Shown: in pieces, positions 42,182 to 55,370 of the stretch
Position numbering within the stretch: the stretch's first letter is position 1
Layout: every line of letters starts with the position of its first letter
Assembly (NCBI RefSeq): GCF_000340215.1
Contig: NW_006921540.1
Coordinates: 3,611,402 to 3,675,401 of the forward strand
DNA length: 64,000 nucleotides
Source of the DNA: Pseudocercospora fijiensis CIRAD86
Taxonomy: Eukaryota > Ascomycota > Dothideomycetes > Mycosphaerellales > Mycosphaerellaceae
Direction: 5' to 3'
Translations under genes and position numbers: made by a program
Notes under the pieces: generated by a model
The model's input: only the letters and a program-made list of their open reading frames with translations
Databases searched by the model: none
What the model was told of the DNA's origin: nothing

Positions 42182-44838
42182 TTTCTGCCTCCGACTATCG
42201 GCAGTCTATATAATTAGAGGCATTATAGCTACTAGATAGGCGGTCCTTAAGTAGCTACGCTCCGTTGCTATACCGCAGAGCGTACTTAACTACTATACTA
42301 AAGGGCCTAATTGGATAATAGTAAGGCTATGCAGTTCCTGTATTAATGTACTTAATCCGCGGCAATGTCGATAAGTTAAACAAGTCCTATAGCCCTAAGG
42401 AGATTAAGGGATTAGATTAAGGAACTTAGCCTAGGCAGCTTTAGTAATTACCTTAATCGCCTTATAGAATAGGCCGATATTAATTAGCAGTTATCTACGA
42501 GAAGTTAAATAATAAGCTTAAGTCTAAAACAACTAGCAAATCTTAGCGTAATAGACAGACGAGAAGTGTAACGATAAGAAGATTAATAATAATCTTAAGC
42601 CCGAGACAAGTAGCAAACCTTAGCGAAATAAGAAGGTTAACAATAACCTTAAGCCTAAGACAACTACTAAGTCTTAGCGTAATAGAGGTTACTCTTAGCG
42701 CGAAGTTAAACAACGAGGACTAAGACAACTAGCAAATCTTAGCGTAACAGACAGACGTTACTCTTAGAAGATATTAGAAAGTAGTAGATACGGATATTGT
42801 ATTTCTTAGCAAAGTAGTCGTAGAGGGACATAGGCCTTGTACTGCTTAGCGTCCTAGTAGATAAAGCGCTCGATGCAATACTTATCCTCGTTCTGCTAGC
42901 TACGGTGCTTAGTAATAATACGGACCTTACGGAACTTCTTAAGACTAAGACCGTATTTGCCCTTCTCGCCTATCTTCTAGAAACCGGTCTAAGCCTAAGC
43001 AAAAACAAAAGCTTTTAAAACTACGAAGACTACTACCTAAAGCAGATAGAACTAGTAGAAGTCGATACGTACGACGAGACGCGTAGGTGCTAGAGGAGGT
43101 AGAGCAGGCACGAATAGTAGTAGTAGTAGCGGTAGTAGTACTATAGGACCGGCTAGAGGTACGATAGAAGGCGGTAAGGCAAGCGGCGCTAGACTAAACA
43201 TACCCGGCGCGAATAGTCTAAGACCTTATAGATTTAGTAATAGTACTATTTAAGGTAGCTGCTACGGTGCTACTGTGCCCTATCTAGATCTATATTAGTA
43301 GTAGGAACGACGATTTAACTAGGCTAGAGAATAACTTACCTAGCCCCGAAGCGAGTAGCCCGCCGTAGGAGCTGTGCTACTACTGCCTATATATCGGCCT
43401 CGTTAAGCTTTATAACGGCTATATTTCCTAGTTAGCGCATACCTAAGGTAGAGACGAGCCTACTAGGGCAACTTATAGAGTACTAGTGCTATCTTTGTTA
43501 CTTTCTATACTATTAGCGTAGTTCTTATATTTAAGGTAATGCTATTATAGAAGAGAGCGAGAAAGTATACGTAGTATCGATAAACTAAATAGAAGAGAAG
43601 CGTCTTAGGAAGCAGGCAATATATAACTATAAGAGTAAGGTAAGTTTAGCAGGTTTAGTTATTTAGGTAAGCTCGTATTGTTCTGAATGTTAATAGGAAA
43701 CTCCTAACCTAGCGTTCCTTCCTAGTAACGTCGTAGTACGCTCTAAGGCGTTAACGAATACGGGAATACTATACTCTACTAAGATAAAGAGAATCGAGTC
43801 TATCGAGAAGGCATTCAAATTATTAAACTAGGAGCTATTAAAATCATTAAACTAGGAGCTATTCAAGCTATTTAAACAACTAATATCAAAGCTAGAAACT
43901 ATTCAAATTAAATAACAAGACTAATGCTAGATAGTAGAAACAATAGAATCTATATTAATACTCGATGCTTAGCCCTTCTTATTATCCTTCTTGCCTTCTA
44001 TAGATCCCGGCGATATTAAGGAGGTGTCTGCCCTAGACAATGTCCCTAAGCTACCTTAAAATTCTCTCGCGTAATATCTGTAGCCTCTCGCTCGATCGCT
44101 GCCTAAGCTAGGCCTTAAGATCTAGTACTCGTCGGCTAGACCTACTACTAGTTAACTTGACGCTGCATTTCCTCGTCTATACGCTATACTCGCTTAGTAA
44201 AGGAAGGCTATTGCTGCAAATTGAGCGGCGCTAGCTTCTCCGAAGCCTTCTTGCTATCGTTCTAAGAGCTTATCGTAGCGACTAGGTTTAGTGCTATATA
44301 ATTAAGCTCGGAACGACGTTTGATCTAGATACTCGATACTTAATGCTTAGTACTTAGTGCTTGATACTTGGTATAGAGCCTAAGTTATTAGTTTGTGTTT
44401 TCGATATCTCGTAGGGTATCCTACTTAAGAGGGAGATCGAGCCGCAATAAGTACTACTCTTCGACTAAAAGTTTGCTACGATTGCCTACGAGAACGTAGT
44501 TGTCTAGTAGTAAGTATAACCGACAAGCACGACTAAATAACTGCTATAGTAAGCAGTATATGCCGTATAACGGACTGTACAACTATAGCTAATATACGGA
44601 CGAGTACTACTCGGAATAAGGCTATTTTCTAACGTAGGAGATATGCTAATACTAATCTTAGTCGCAATACTAGAGCCTATAGCTTAATATAGGTCCTCTA
44701 CTAGTCGCTAAAAGTAGGAGATCAACCTTCGCGACTCTATAAACCCTATTCTAACGTATTAAGTTCTTACTCTAAGGCAGAGATGTAAAGGCCTAGCTAT
44801 CGGCTACAACGCGGAACGCTTTTAAGATACCCGCTTAT

Positions 44839-44942
44839 CTAACCCTCTACCCTTATACTCTTACCTAATCCTCTACCCTTATACTCTTACCTAACCCTCT
44901 ACCCTTATACTCTTGCCTAACCCTCTACCCTTACACTCTTGC
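44839..44942. repeat. 26-bp tandem repeat, four copies
   Basis: The unit CTAACCCTCTACCCTTATAC plus TCTTGC (26 bp) repeats four times at 44839, 44865, 44891 and 44917, with one to three differences per copy. It contains TAACCCT but not telomeric periodicity. Confidence 0.92.
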
Positions 44943-46248
44943 CTATTATTTACGTAAGTGCCGTGCCTACTATCTAGTTAGGTCCTATAGGTCGTTAGCT
45001 AGATCTCCTCGCTATCGGCTTGCTTTAAGTTGTCGAAAAGTCGATAGTACTAGCTATATTAGAGGCCCGTTTACTCGCGTATACTACGCTAGAAACGCAG
45101 GCTCGTATACTATCTATCGACTTAAACGATTAGCGCTATTTAGACTATTGTTATCGTGCTAATATCCCTACCGCGCTAGGATATAATTGTAACTATTCGG
45201 AAACAAGGTATGCGTATCCTACCTTATTAACGTAAGCCGGTTTGTTTCGGTAAGGCCGCGATAACGTCTTATAAACGCGAAACAAGCTCGCGTCGTCTAA
45301 TTCGGAAGGCCTTAAATGCTATCCTCTCTAAGGTCGAACCGATAGGTAGTATATCTGCTAGTAGTTAGCCCTATTATAGTTTGCACGACCTACTACGATA
45401 TAGTCTCGCGGCCGCTATTGTTTAGTAGATTATACTCCCTCGTAGCAAAATAGAGCGTACCTAGCTAATTTCTACCTATGCTGTTCTAGACTAAGCCGAC
45501 GTTGCAACCCTTTAAATGTTAGTTTCTATATAGAAGAATCGACGACTATTAGCACTTACTATCCCTAAACGGCTAGGAAGTAGACTATAATCCGTACGGA
45601 AATAATCGAGTTAGTGCTGCTACGCTAGGTTCTACTATATATTATTAGCTATTTTGTCGTCGTTGCTCGAGTATTATATAGTATTTAGTAATTAATAAAT
45701 ATTGTTAAGGAAGGGAAGAAGGATTACTATCTACTAATTGACGATTAATATTAAAGAAGGAAGAAGGATTGCCGTCGACTAAAGTTAATATAAGCAGTAA
45801 CCGACTACTTACCGGAGCTCCTGCCTTGTCGCCTAGAAAGCGTACGTAGTTAATAGACGAAGTTACGCGGTATATAACAGTTCAAGTTATGCTAGTAGTA
45901 ACAGTTCAAGTTATGCTAGTAGTAACATTTCCGCTATTATATGCTGTCTCTAGAAGTAGGCGCTAGTTGCTACCTGCTATCTGTATAGAATAGCAGGTAT
46001 TTTACGCCTATACTAAGCCCTCGATTGCTCTTATCGACAATAACAAACAACAACCTCCGGAATATAGCTATCTTCTCGATAGCTCAAATATATATCTAAG
46101 CCGATTCGAATACTCTATTATAGCTTCTACCTGCTTCGACGTCGACGGAGGTATAGTACGGTATTAAGACTAGTAGGTATAGATCTAAGAAAGCTAAGGA
46201 TCTATAGATACTAACTATACGCTTTAGGTCTCGTATATTAAAGTTAGC

Positions 46249-46730
46249 GAGGTTGTCTATAAGGACGGATCGATAGCTCCACTTGCGATCGGTCGCAAGG
46301 AATAGCGTACGGACAAACCGAATAAGCAGTATGCCGCTAAATTATAGACCTTTATCGTTATCGAATTCGATCGACACGATATTAAGTAGAGCGAGCTATA
46401 GTAGGACCTTCGCGACCTCCGAGGCTCGAACGTGTTTATTATATACGAATAGAAGGATCTAAGCGGTATTATAAACCTTCCTCGCAGCCTAGTCGAAAGC
46501 AAGAAGATTAGTATAGCTATAGAGCGCAAGGAGGGTATAAGATCGCGAGTATATCCTAAATTCTATAGTATTCGCTAGTTTAAGAGATACGACGATCTTA
46601 TATCGATATAACGGCTTAGGAAATTAGAGGAAGACTGTAGTATTATTAGCTTTAGTAGTAGCGCGAAGCTAGCAACGCATAGCTAGTGCCGCAATGCCTA
46701 CGATAGCAAGCTTAAGTCGACGTTAGTCCG
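46249..46730 (+). pseudogene. RIP-decayed protein-coding remnant 1
   Basis: Reading from 46249 gives about 160 codons of protein-like sequence broken nearly only by TAG (plus one TAA), at places where Gln or Trp codons would fit. Recognisable runs include NVFIIYE, KDLSGIINLPRSLVESKKIS and AIERKEGIRSRVYPKFYSI. The charge balance and lack of frame changes argue for a former gene mutated by C-to-T changes only. No family is recognised; a transposon-encoded protein is likely. Confidence 0.55.
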
Positions 46731-47734
46731 CGAGCGTAGGTTCGAGCCTATAATAATATAGCTATAGTTTTAGCGGATATTCGGTTAGTAGAAGGAGAAC
46801 GCGAATAAGGATCGACGTTAATTAAGAACGTAGCCTCGTTAATATTATAAGATAAGATGTTAATATAAGACTAAGTCTACTGCTCTATATTTGCTATTAT
46901 AGAGATCCGTATAAGCTCTTAATGCTATAGCTGCCTTAGTAGTAGTAATATGCCGCCGATATGCCTTCTAACATTATCTAGAAGCTCGTAGCTTAATCTA
47001 TATCGAATGCGGTTATTAAGCTATCTAATCTCTTCTAAGAAGTCTACTTAAAAGGCGGTTATTTACCGAGCAAAGCAGAAGTCTAGCTACCGAGTAGAGT
47101 AGAAGTTAAGCATTAAATATAGGAGTTAAGTATTAGACGCAGAAGTTAATAATTAAAAGCAGAAGTCTAGCTATAAACGCTAGTCTCTAAGTTATATCTC
47201 GCTACTTAATTATTCTCTTCGACGATCCCCTCTCTACGATGCCTTCTAACTAGCCTTCGCTTTAGTATCTGCCTCCGCCTACTGCTTACGCTTAGATACT
47301 ACCGTTCGAGTGCTCTATAGATCTAGCTTACGATATCCTCCTTATTGCTTAACCTTCTAATCGAGCTACTTAATACGATCTTAAACACTTATTAACCGCT
47401 ACTATTATTATAGCTACAGATTAAGCGGTATAGGCTTCTTCTTCTACGCTTTCTTAGAAGTTTCGTTACTAGAGCTTATAGCGTCGATCGATTCGCAAGT
47501 CTTAGTAGCTATAGACGGCCGGCTAAATAGTCGTTAATAACGGGTAAGAGGCGCGGCGTAATAGTACTCGGCTATATACTCCCCCTTATATAGTGTTATA
47601 CGAGGGGATTATATAGCCGGTCTTCTTCTTCTTTAAGAAATACGCTCGATAGGAGAAATTAATAAGCGATATATAGCGAAGAGAACGCTTTTAGATCTAG
47701 GTAAACCTTTATTAAGTGCAAGATACACTACCGC

Positions 47735-48050
47735 CGGGGTTGCTAAAAGTTGTTAAAAGTTAATAAAAGTTCTCGATATCGTTAAGCGTACTCGAGTAAA
47801 CTGCGTAATATACCGCTACTAGGGTTGCTAAAAGTTGCTAAAAGTTGCTAAAAGTTCGCTAATTGTTCTCGATATTGCTAAGTATATAGTCGAGTAGCTA
47901 TTTAGATAGTACGATATACTACTTCCGGGGTTGCTAAAAGTTGCTAAATGTTAATAGAAGTTGCTAAATGTTCTCGATATCGTCGAGCGTACTCGAGTAA
48001 ACTCTATAATATACTACCGCCGGGGTTGCTAAGAGTTTATAGCGATAAGC
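47735..48050 (-). repeat. Tandem array of the AACTTTTAGC family, reverse orientation (locus 2)
   Basis: Four units of about 90-110 bp read GCCGGGGTTGCTAAAAGTTG, then more TAAAAGTT decamers, then CTCGATATCG...CGAGTAAACT. The GGGGTTGCTAAAAGTTAATAAAAG part is the reverse complement of the core seen at 53.7 kb. Decamers (TAAAAGTTGC) follow one another with exact 10-bp period. Confidence 0.85.
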
Positions 48051-50039
48051 CTCCTTATTAACGCGGGTATTCGCTTGTCTATCTATTCCGACTTCTAGTA
48101 AATGTTCGAACTAGTAGATAGGGATATTAGGGAACTTCTCGAAGGGTATATACTAAGTCCGACCTTGTATACTTAGATCCTAGTAGGAGGATAGAGAAGT
48201 AGAGACATCGTTACCGCGGCGATTAGTTGCCTACTAGTCGAAGTTGAACTTCTTGCTCTTAGCTTAACTATAGAAGTAGCGGGTTTGCTTTAGGTATAGC
48301 GCTAAGGAAGTGCTCCTCGTAAGGCCTATTTGCAGATTTAGTGCATCCTATTTAATAGGGATGTTTAGAAACTTCTCGATATAGTATAGTAAGCCCGATA
48401 TTGCAGACTTGAAACATCGTAACGTAGCTTATATTAATACTACTAATGCGATGTCGATAGTAGAACCGGGGAGCGAACCGTAAGTGCCCCGAACGGGTAG
48501 TATAGCTAGAGAGAGAGTATAATATAGTTGCTAGAAGTAGAACCTTCGGTAGAGCCTAAGTCTAGCGATATAGTACCTTCCTTTCCTATAGTAGTATAGC
48601 TCCTTATACTCGACTAGTAATTGTGATTTTAAGATATCTTCGAGCATTCTCTAGTATTCTCTAGCATTCTCTAGCATCTTTCAGTCCTCGAATCCGCGTA
48701 TATTAAGTGCGAACGCTATATAGGAGATGCTACGATTCGTATTAGTAGCGCTCGGTCTTAGTGTGTATCTCCGCTTAGGTATACTATGCTAATTCTATTA
48801 GAATAGCTTGTCTATATACTTAGCAACTTTTAGCAACTTTTAGCACCTTTTATATGCTCTAGGCACTTAGTAGAGTCGTTCTATTTAGCGCGCGTATATC
48901 GAGCGGCGTATATACTAAGTAGAAAAAAGGGTAAGTCCGGCTTCGTAGCGATTTAGTATATAGCTTCTTTTTGTCGCCCTTTGTCTTTTAGTAGCTTTAA
49001 GAGTAAAAGTGTAAGACCTAGGTAGGAAGGAGTAGTAACTAGCGGATACGGCCGCAAAACGGCTTAGCGGAGAGTACTTTCGTGTAACGCCGTATCCTAC
49101 CTACAAAGGATTAGTGTATACTTCGTTTCGAGTAGCGGAGGATTAATATACGTTCCGGGCTTCTGCAATACTATTCCGGGTATTTTAGGCAACTGCTAGG
49201 CACTTCGTATAGTAAATGCTAGGAAAAGTAGGGCCTTGCTATTATTAATTAGCTATCTATATAAAGTTTCTGCATCTCTTAGGAACTTTTACTAACTTTC
49301 GGCTAATAAGAACGCGCGGATTAAAGCAGCCGGAGCAGACTAAGTATCAACCCTCCTAGTCCGCTCCTATAATAATAGGGCGAGCGAACGAGCTATTACT
49401 TTACTTGCCCTACATTTCCCTAGTAGTAAGCTTTAGATACTATTGTTAGTCGGTTTTACGTTGCTCTTTAGTAGGATAATAGAACTCACTCCGCTCTTAG
49501 TCTTATAGGTATATATCTTAGATGTCTCTCTCTCGTTTCCTTCCTTTCTTCTTCTTCTACTAGATATCGTATATACCCTCTTACTATCGCCTATAACGTT
49601 ACCTTAAATATAAGAACTACGTTAATAGTATAGAAAGTAACAAAATACCGGGTCCTTTCTTTGCTCCGGCCGCTCGCGGCTACCCTCTCTTCGGCGTAGA
49701 TATATGTATTGCTTACTAGCTTCGAAGGTATTAAGAGGCCGAGATAGTACTAATAGGTATATAGGAGGATCGAGCTATAGTATACGCTACTCGGCGCGTT
49801 CGTCGCGCTATCCGCCGCCGCCGCCTCGTCGCTGCTCGTCTACGTATATAGTAGTAGCAGCATTAATAGAAGTATACTAATCTTAGTCTTTAGCGTATTA
49901 GTAAGAGCGTATACTAATATGTCTAAGCGGCCCTTTCTTTACGACCCTTTAGGGTATAGCAACGTACGTATCTTTATCTATCGATCTCCGAGAATAATAC
50001 TAATATATATAATAGCTATTAGCCTCCGCTAGCGCTAGC

Positions 50040-50150
50040 ACTAGCTCTAGTACCTGCTCCTGCTCTAGCTCTAGTTCTAGTTCTAGCTCTAGCTCTAGTT
50101 CTAGTTCTAGCTCTAGCTCTAGCTCTAGCTCTAGTACTAGTACCCGCTCC
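50040..50150. repeat. AGCTCT/AGTTCT hexamer microsatellite
   Basis: Consecutive variants of CTAGCT, CTCTAG and TTCTAG hexamers over about 110 bp, probably a former (CAGCTC)n-like run altered by C-to-T change. Confidence 0.8.
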
Positions 50151-50559
50151 TACTCCTACTCTACTAGTTACGCCGCAAGACGGCAAGTAAGTGTCTTAAA
50201 GCTCTAGTCGTCGGTAGTGTTAGCATACTAACTATATTATAGCGACGACGACATTAACTTCGGCCCTATTAGCGACGAGTAAGTTATTGCTTCGTACCGC
50301 TTACTATTATAGCAGATACTAACTATGCTATAGTAACGACTATAATCCTGCTACCGCTAGTAGCGACGATAACGAAGAGTAAGTAACTAATTCCTGTTAT
50401 ACTATCGTAGAAGTGCAATTGCTAACTATACTATAGCGAGAATAAACCCTTTACTAGCCCTACTGCCGCCGCGTTTGCGCTGCCTCCTACTACTGCCGTT
50501 CCTTTCTTCGCTCCGCCGGCCGCCGCACCGATAATAGGCGGGCAGGTTAGCAATATGCC

Positions 50560-51145
50560 GCCTATCCTAGCTAGAGGTGCTATCGTGCCTCGCCCTTAGC
50601 CTACTAGACCGCCGATTCTAGGCACGACGCCTAAGCCTGCTTAGGCAATAGGACATTAGTAGTCTCCGGGCACTATCGACCGTAAGTTATATTAATCGAG
50701 CAAGCGATAGAACTAAGAGTTAATATATTTGTAGCCGCCTATGCTAATCGCTTCCCGTAGCTATACTACGTTGTTCGTATTATAGAGACGACGTTAGGCC
50801 GTCGCTTTGCTCGCCTATACGATGCCTACCGTCGCGACGGCTTCGAATACTAGGGTTATTTAGAGGGCATTAAGGCCTTTATTAAGAAGCCTAGCCGTAG
50901 TTGTGCTCGCTGTCGTCTCCGCAAGGTATAGCATTCTAGTCTTGTCTTCTTATACTAATATTGAGATATAAAGCTAATATTGTTTTAGATCCCTTACTCT
51001 TACCGCGACGAGGAGCCTAGGCTCGAGCTTAAGAGCCTAGCTCTAAAGCTAGATAGTTTCGGCGGTAGCTTCGGTAGCGGCTATAGTAGTAGCAAGGATA
51101 GTAGGATAGGTAGTAGTGCTTGCGGTAGCCTCGCCGCCTACTAAT
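50560..51145 (+). pseudogene. RIP-decayed protein-coding remnant 2, with probable intron
   Basis: From 50692 to 50925 one frame runs 78 codons with only two stops, both TAG, and reads as protein (VAAYANRFP, IIETTLGRRFARLYDAYRRD, YLEGIKAFIKKPSRSCARCR). It ends at a donor-like GTATAG; a TACTAAT branch-like motif and TTTTAG follow, and the frame resumes near 50991 (YRDEEPRLELKSLALKLDSF). Upstream, 50590-50690, a Pro-rich frame is interrupted by TAGs. No family is recognised. Confidence 0.5.
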
Positions 51146-51656
51146 TCTTTTGCTTGTTTGCGTAGTAAGACCTAAAATATAGTAGTAAGTCGCACGATGC
51201 TTACTAAAGGTGTTCGGTGTTTAGCGTTTAGGCATAGTAGCTAGTCTGCTTCTTTGTTTGTTTCTTTGCTTTGCTGTTGCTGTTTGCTAGCCTTCGGGTA
51301 TAATAGGCTATATTCTTTGCTTTGTTTTTATACTCTTAGCGGGTCTTCTATTTAGCGTTTAGGTATAGCAGTTCTGCTGCTATAAATAAAGTCTCTTCTC
51401 GCTCTGCTAATCCTACTACTATGTTAATATTCTAGTGTCCTTGTTCCTTAACTTGCTAGCGTGCTAATAGGCACTCTATAGGTCTATAGTAGAAGTCCTT
51501 CTCGGATTGCTATAGTATACCGGTAGCGTCTTTATTTATAGATTAATAGAGGGAAACGAATAATAGAGGCACTATTAAATAGAGTCGATTAAGCTACTTT
51601 CCGCTAATACAAGCTAGCAAAAGTGCTTAATACGATAGCGACGGCTCCTAGTAATA

Positions 51657-51668
51657 GGGGGGGGGGGG
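51657..51668. repeat. Homopolymer of twelve G
   Basis: A run of 12 G, striking in an AT-rich block. It is a likely length polymorphism or assembly-sensitive site. Confidence 0.9.
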
Positions 51669-52069
51669 ATCTTAATAGCTTCGTTATAACTGTTCTTAAG
51701 GGTTGGTACTAATAATATAGCCTAGCTCGGCGTTATTATCGACGTTTAACTTAGCGACCTCTGTTATATTTAAGAGTGCGCCGGGCTAAGTGTCGCTCTT
51801 CCTATCGCCGTCGATACTGCTATAAAATAGACTAGCTTATTAATAGGCGATACTAGACGGTTACTGCGTTAATTAATCGGTCAATCTGCTAAAGCTTTAA
51901 CGAGCTATTAGGCAAAAGCACTATTAGATTTTGACTAGAAAGCGATAGCATACACGAGATTTCTAGTAGAAGGTAGTAATAGTATTTAGATTCGATTAAA
52001 ACCCGATAGCGAGCACTAGATTTCCGCTATAGATAGGCGGTAATAGTTAAATTTTAGTTTCTAATCTAG

Positions 52070-52390
52070 CGGTAGTGTTAAGTTTCGACTACAAACTATC
52101 GGTAATGTCTGCGATTCTGCTTTCGAAATAGCTATAATAATGCGATTCGGCATCCGAGCTAGCGGTATGTATAAGATTCTGCTTCTAGGCTAGCGGTATG
52201 TATAAGATTCTGCTTCTAGGCTAGCGGTATGTGTAAGATTCTACTTCTAGGCTAGCGGTATGTATAAGATTCTACTTCTAGGCTAGCGGTAATGTCTAAG
52301 ATTCGGCATTAGACCTAGCCGTAATCCTAATGTTCTAACTCCGGACTAGCGGCAATGTCTAAGATTCTGCTTCTAGGCTAGCGGTATTGC
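52070..52390. repeat. 31-bp minisatellite, about seven clear copies
   Basis: The unit begins AGCGGTATGTATAAGATTCT and ends CTTCTAGGCT (31 bp). Near-identical copies start at 52161, 52192, 52223 and 52254; degenerate ones flank them on both sides. Confidence 0.9.
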
Positions 52391-53689
52391 TAGTATTCTG
52401 CTATAGTTTAGCTTTCGTCTTTGCTAAAAAGTTGCAAATATTAATATTAGAACAATCGCTAGATATAGTCTTCTTAAGAGACATATACGCCCCTCGTATC
52501 TTCGTTAATGTTCTCGCGGAGGCAAGGATCGCCTTAAATAGCGCTAAAGGTAGGTATAGTAACCTCGCTAAATTCTTCCTTCTCGGCAACTAGTATAGCT
52601 AGTATCTCTCGAATTTAGTATCTATAGAATTAGGCTCTTCGATGTATCTCGTTCGGCCGATACTAACTATATCGAGTATACCTACTTCCGCCGACAACCG
52701 AAGGAACAATACGCTGCTACTTGCTATAGCGAGATGTTGTATAACGACCGGCAGTTTAAATAAACAATATCTGCATTCTCGATAGCTGTTTTGATATAAA
52801 TATACTATAACGACCGCATTCCGTACTACTACTTTTCTTCTATCGTACCGACAATTTCTAGAAATGTAGTTAGCTATTAGTCGTACTACCGGCGGAGGCA
52901 TCGCCGCGACCTATAATAACGATTTGCTATACTAAAGATTAAACCGGACTGCCTAATATCGATAAATCGTTAATCTCGGAATTATTAGCTAGGTATAGCC
53001 TAGTCGCCGCAGCTAGTATACTTTCCTATCTCGAGTATATCCGCTTCTTCGTAGCCCTTCTCGTAGTCCTTCTCGTAGTCCTTATGCTCGAAGATATACG
53101 CTATAAAGCGCTTAACGATGTTGTATTCTTCGTCGTCTTCTAGTAAAGATATATACTATAAAGCGCTTAATAGGCTTAGAATCGACGAAGTTAGCAAGTT
53201 ATTAAGATATAGCCTGTCTTTTAGCGGCATTGCTATATAGTATCTATATAAGGACACTTTGCGACTACGGCGTCTAGATATACGATCTCGCCCTATACTA
53301 ATTTCTAGCATCTTTTAGCATCTTTTAGCATCTTCTACTTAGCATCTCTCGGCGTCCCTTAGTCCGAGTAGTGCTATCTATTCGCGGCTTTTTAATGCTT
53401 CCGTATCGAGCTCGATTCGCGCGTTCGTATAAAAGTAACTTATAGTGCTTCGTTGTTCGTCTTAAATATCGTAGTAGTATTGCAATATCGCGTCTCCTCG
53501 CGTTTAGCGTATAACGTCGGTAGGCCGGAAGATAGTCAACCTCGGATATTCTAACGATTAGCTAAAAGTTGCTAAAAGTTACTAAAAGTTCTAATCGGAT
53601 ATAAACTTCTATTAGCGTATACGTATAAGGCTATAGAGGTTATTAGTATTAGCCGTAACATTCCTATCCGTAATCGTAGTAGATCTAGT

Positions 53690-53945
53690 ACTCGAGTATA
53701 TACTCGGCAATCTCGAGAACATTTAGTAATCTTTAGCAACTCGGCGATAGTAGATCTTGTATTCGAACAGCTCCTCGAGCATATACTCGGCAAGGGTAAG
53801 AACATTTAGAAACTTTTATTAACTTTTAGCAACCCCGGCGGTAGTAGATCTTGCATTTAAACAGCTCCTTAAGTATATGCTCGGCAAGTCTAAGAATTTT
53901 TAGTAACTTTTATTAACTTTTAGCAACCCCGGCGGCAGTAGATCT
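53690..53945 (+). repeat. Tandem array of the AACTTTTAGC family (locus 3)
   Basis: Three units of about 90 bp with the order CTCGGCAAG...AACATTTAG, AACTTTTATTAACTTTTAGC, AACCCCGGCGG, AGTAGATCTTGCA. These are the best-preserved copies of the core in the window, and the clearest link to the reverse copies at 47.7 kb. Confidence 0.85.
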
Positions 53946-55228
53946 TGCAAGGTTTAATATAGTCTCTAGTTTATAATCTCGCCTATTAATCGCTTCCTCT
54001 AAGATAGCACGCTTAGCTCCTAAGAATACCTCGTCGTTGCTATCGGTAAGTACGTTAAGAGGCTCGCTCTGCCGTAGCTACTCCTACTAGCCGTAGTAAT
54101 CTCGCTATCGGTATACTAAGAAAGCTACACTTTAGGTAGAAGGAGCTTGCTCTTGCCTTTAGAAGTATAGTATAGTATAGTGCGATAATACATAGCCGTT
54201 GTCGGTGCCTAGATATTCGTTATACGATATAGCGTAAAACCTTACCTACGCCGTTATATATAGCAATTCGCTTTCTAACTACTACTTCTTCTTCTTCTTT
54301 ATATTAATACTAACTGTGTACCGGTATCCGCATTACGTAACTAGCGATAGTATACACTAATAATACTACTACCTATATACTAGTATCCGCCTCGCGCGTA
54401 ACTAGCGACAGTGTCTATTCCTCCTTTGTCGTATATAGGTAGCTCTATAGCGATTAATACCGGATTCCTTGCTAGTTCTGCGACTTGCTATCGCTAGAGC
54501 CGCTTAGTAAGATAGTTAGAGATAAGTAGTCGGATCCGAGCGAGCTATTATAGCGGTACATATATACTACTAGCGAGGAGCGAGGATTAGGGAGTAATAC
54601 CGATATAGTAGCGCATATACTGCTAGCGAGGATCTCCTAACTACGGCGATAACTAGTAGACTCCGATAGGCGCCGACTGCGTACTCGACGTAGCAAATAC
54701 TACTAATAAGGCCTAACGAGGTTTGTTTAGTTTAAGCGTAGTGCAAACTGCAGAGGTCTCTAATAGGCTTAGCTAAGGTAAAAACTCTTTAGTAAGTTAC
54801 ACCGATAAAGCATCGGCTAAGGTAAAAACTCTTTAATAAGGTATACCGACGCCCTCTCTCCTAATAAGTAGATAGGTTCGTAGCATTACTGTTAGGTAAT
54901 TCCTTAGTAGATAGTCTTCTTGTCTATTACTATAAGGGCTTCCTACGTTAGGCTCTTCTCTAGATACTAAACGTATATCTAGTTAAGCTTGCGTAATTGT
55001 ATAGGTTGTTCTCGAATCCCGATTTAGTTCGAATTTAGACTCCTAACAGCTATAATCGTCTTAATCTTCTACTCGGTAATAGGAGCGTACGATGTCGGAT
55101 ATAGCGCTCTAGGAAGCGAGTACGCGGTAGCTAATTTCGGCTGCGACCGTATAAGGGTTTAGCTATACTATAGTTCTACGGTACGAATAGGCGTCCTTAG
55201 GTAAGACGTCTCTATAGGGGTATTAAGA

Positions 55229-55370
55229 CCGAGCGTATTAAGACTGCTTTATACCTATAGTACGCACCCTCCCCGAACCGAGCGTATTAAGACTGCTTTA
55301 TACCTATAGTACGTACCCTCCCCGAACCGAGCGTATTAAGACTACTTTATATCTATAGTGCGCACCCTCG
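55229..55370. repeat. 49-bp tandem repeat, three copies
   Basis: Copies start at 55229, 55278 and 55327 with CCGAGCGTATTAAGACT and contain CACCCTCCCCGAA. The first two are almost identical and the third has several changes, mostly C to T or G to A. Confidence 0.92.

Noticed and set aside
44839..44942. Interstitial telomere repeat (contains TAACCCT)
   Set aside because: The period is 26 bp, not 6, and there is no uninterrupted TTAGGG/CCCTAA run.
46257..46529. 90-codon minus-strand frame in the RIP block
   Set aside because: It is antisense to the decayed plus-strand frame and low in complexity (Arg, Ser, Tyr, Leu), as expected from TA-rich sequence.
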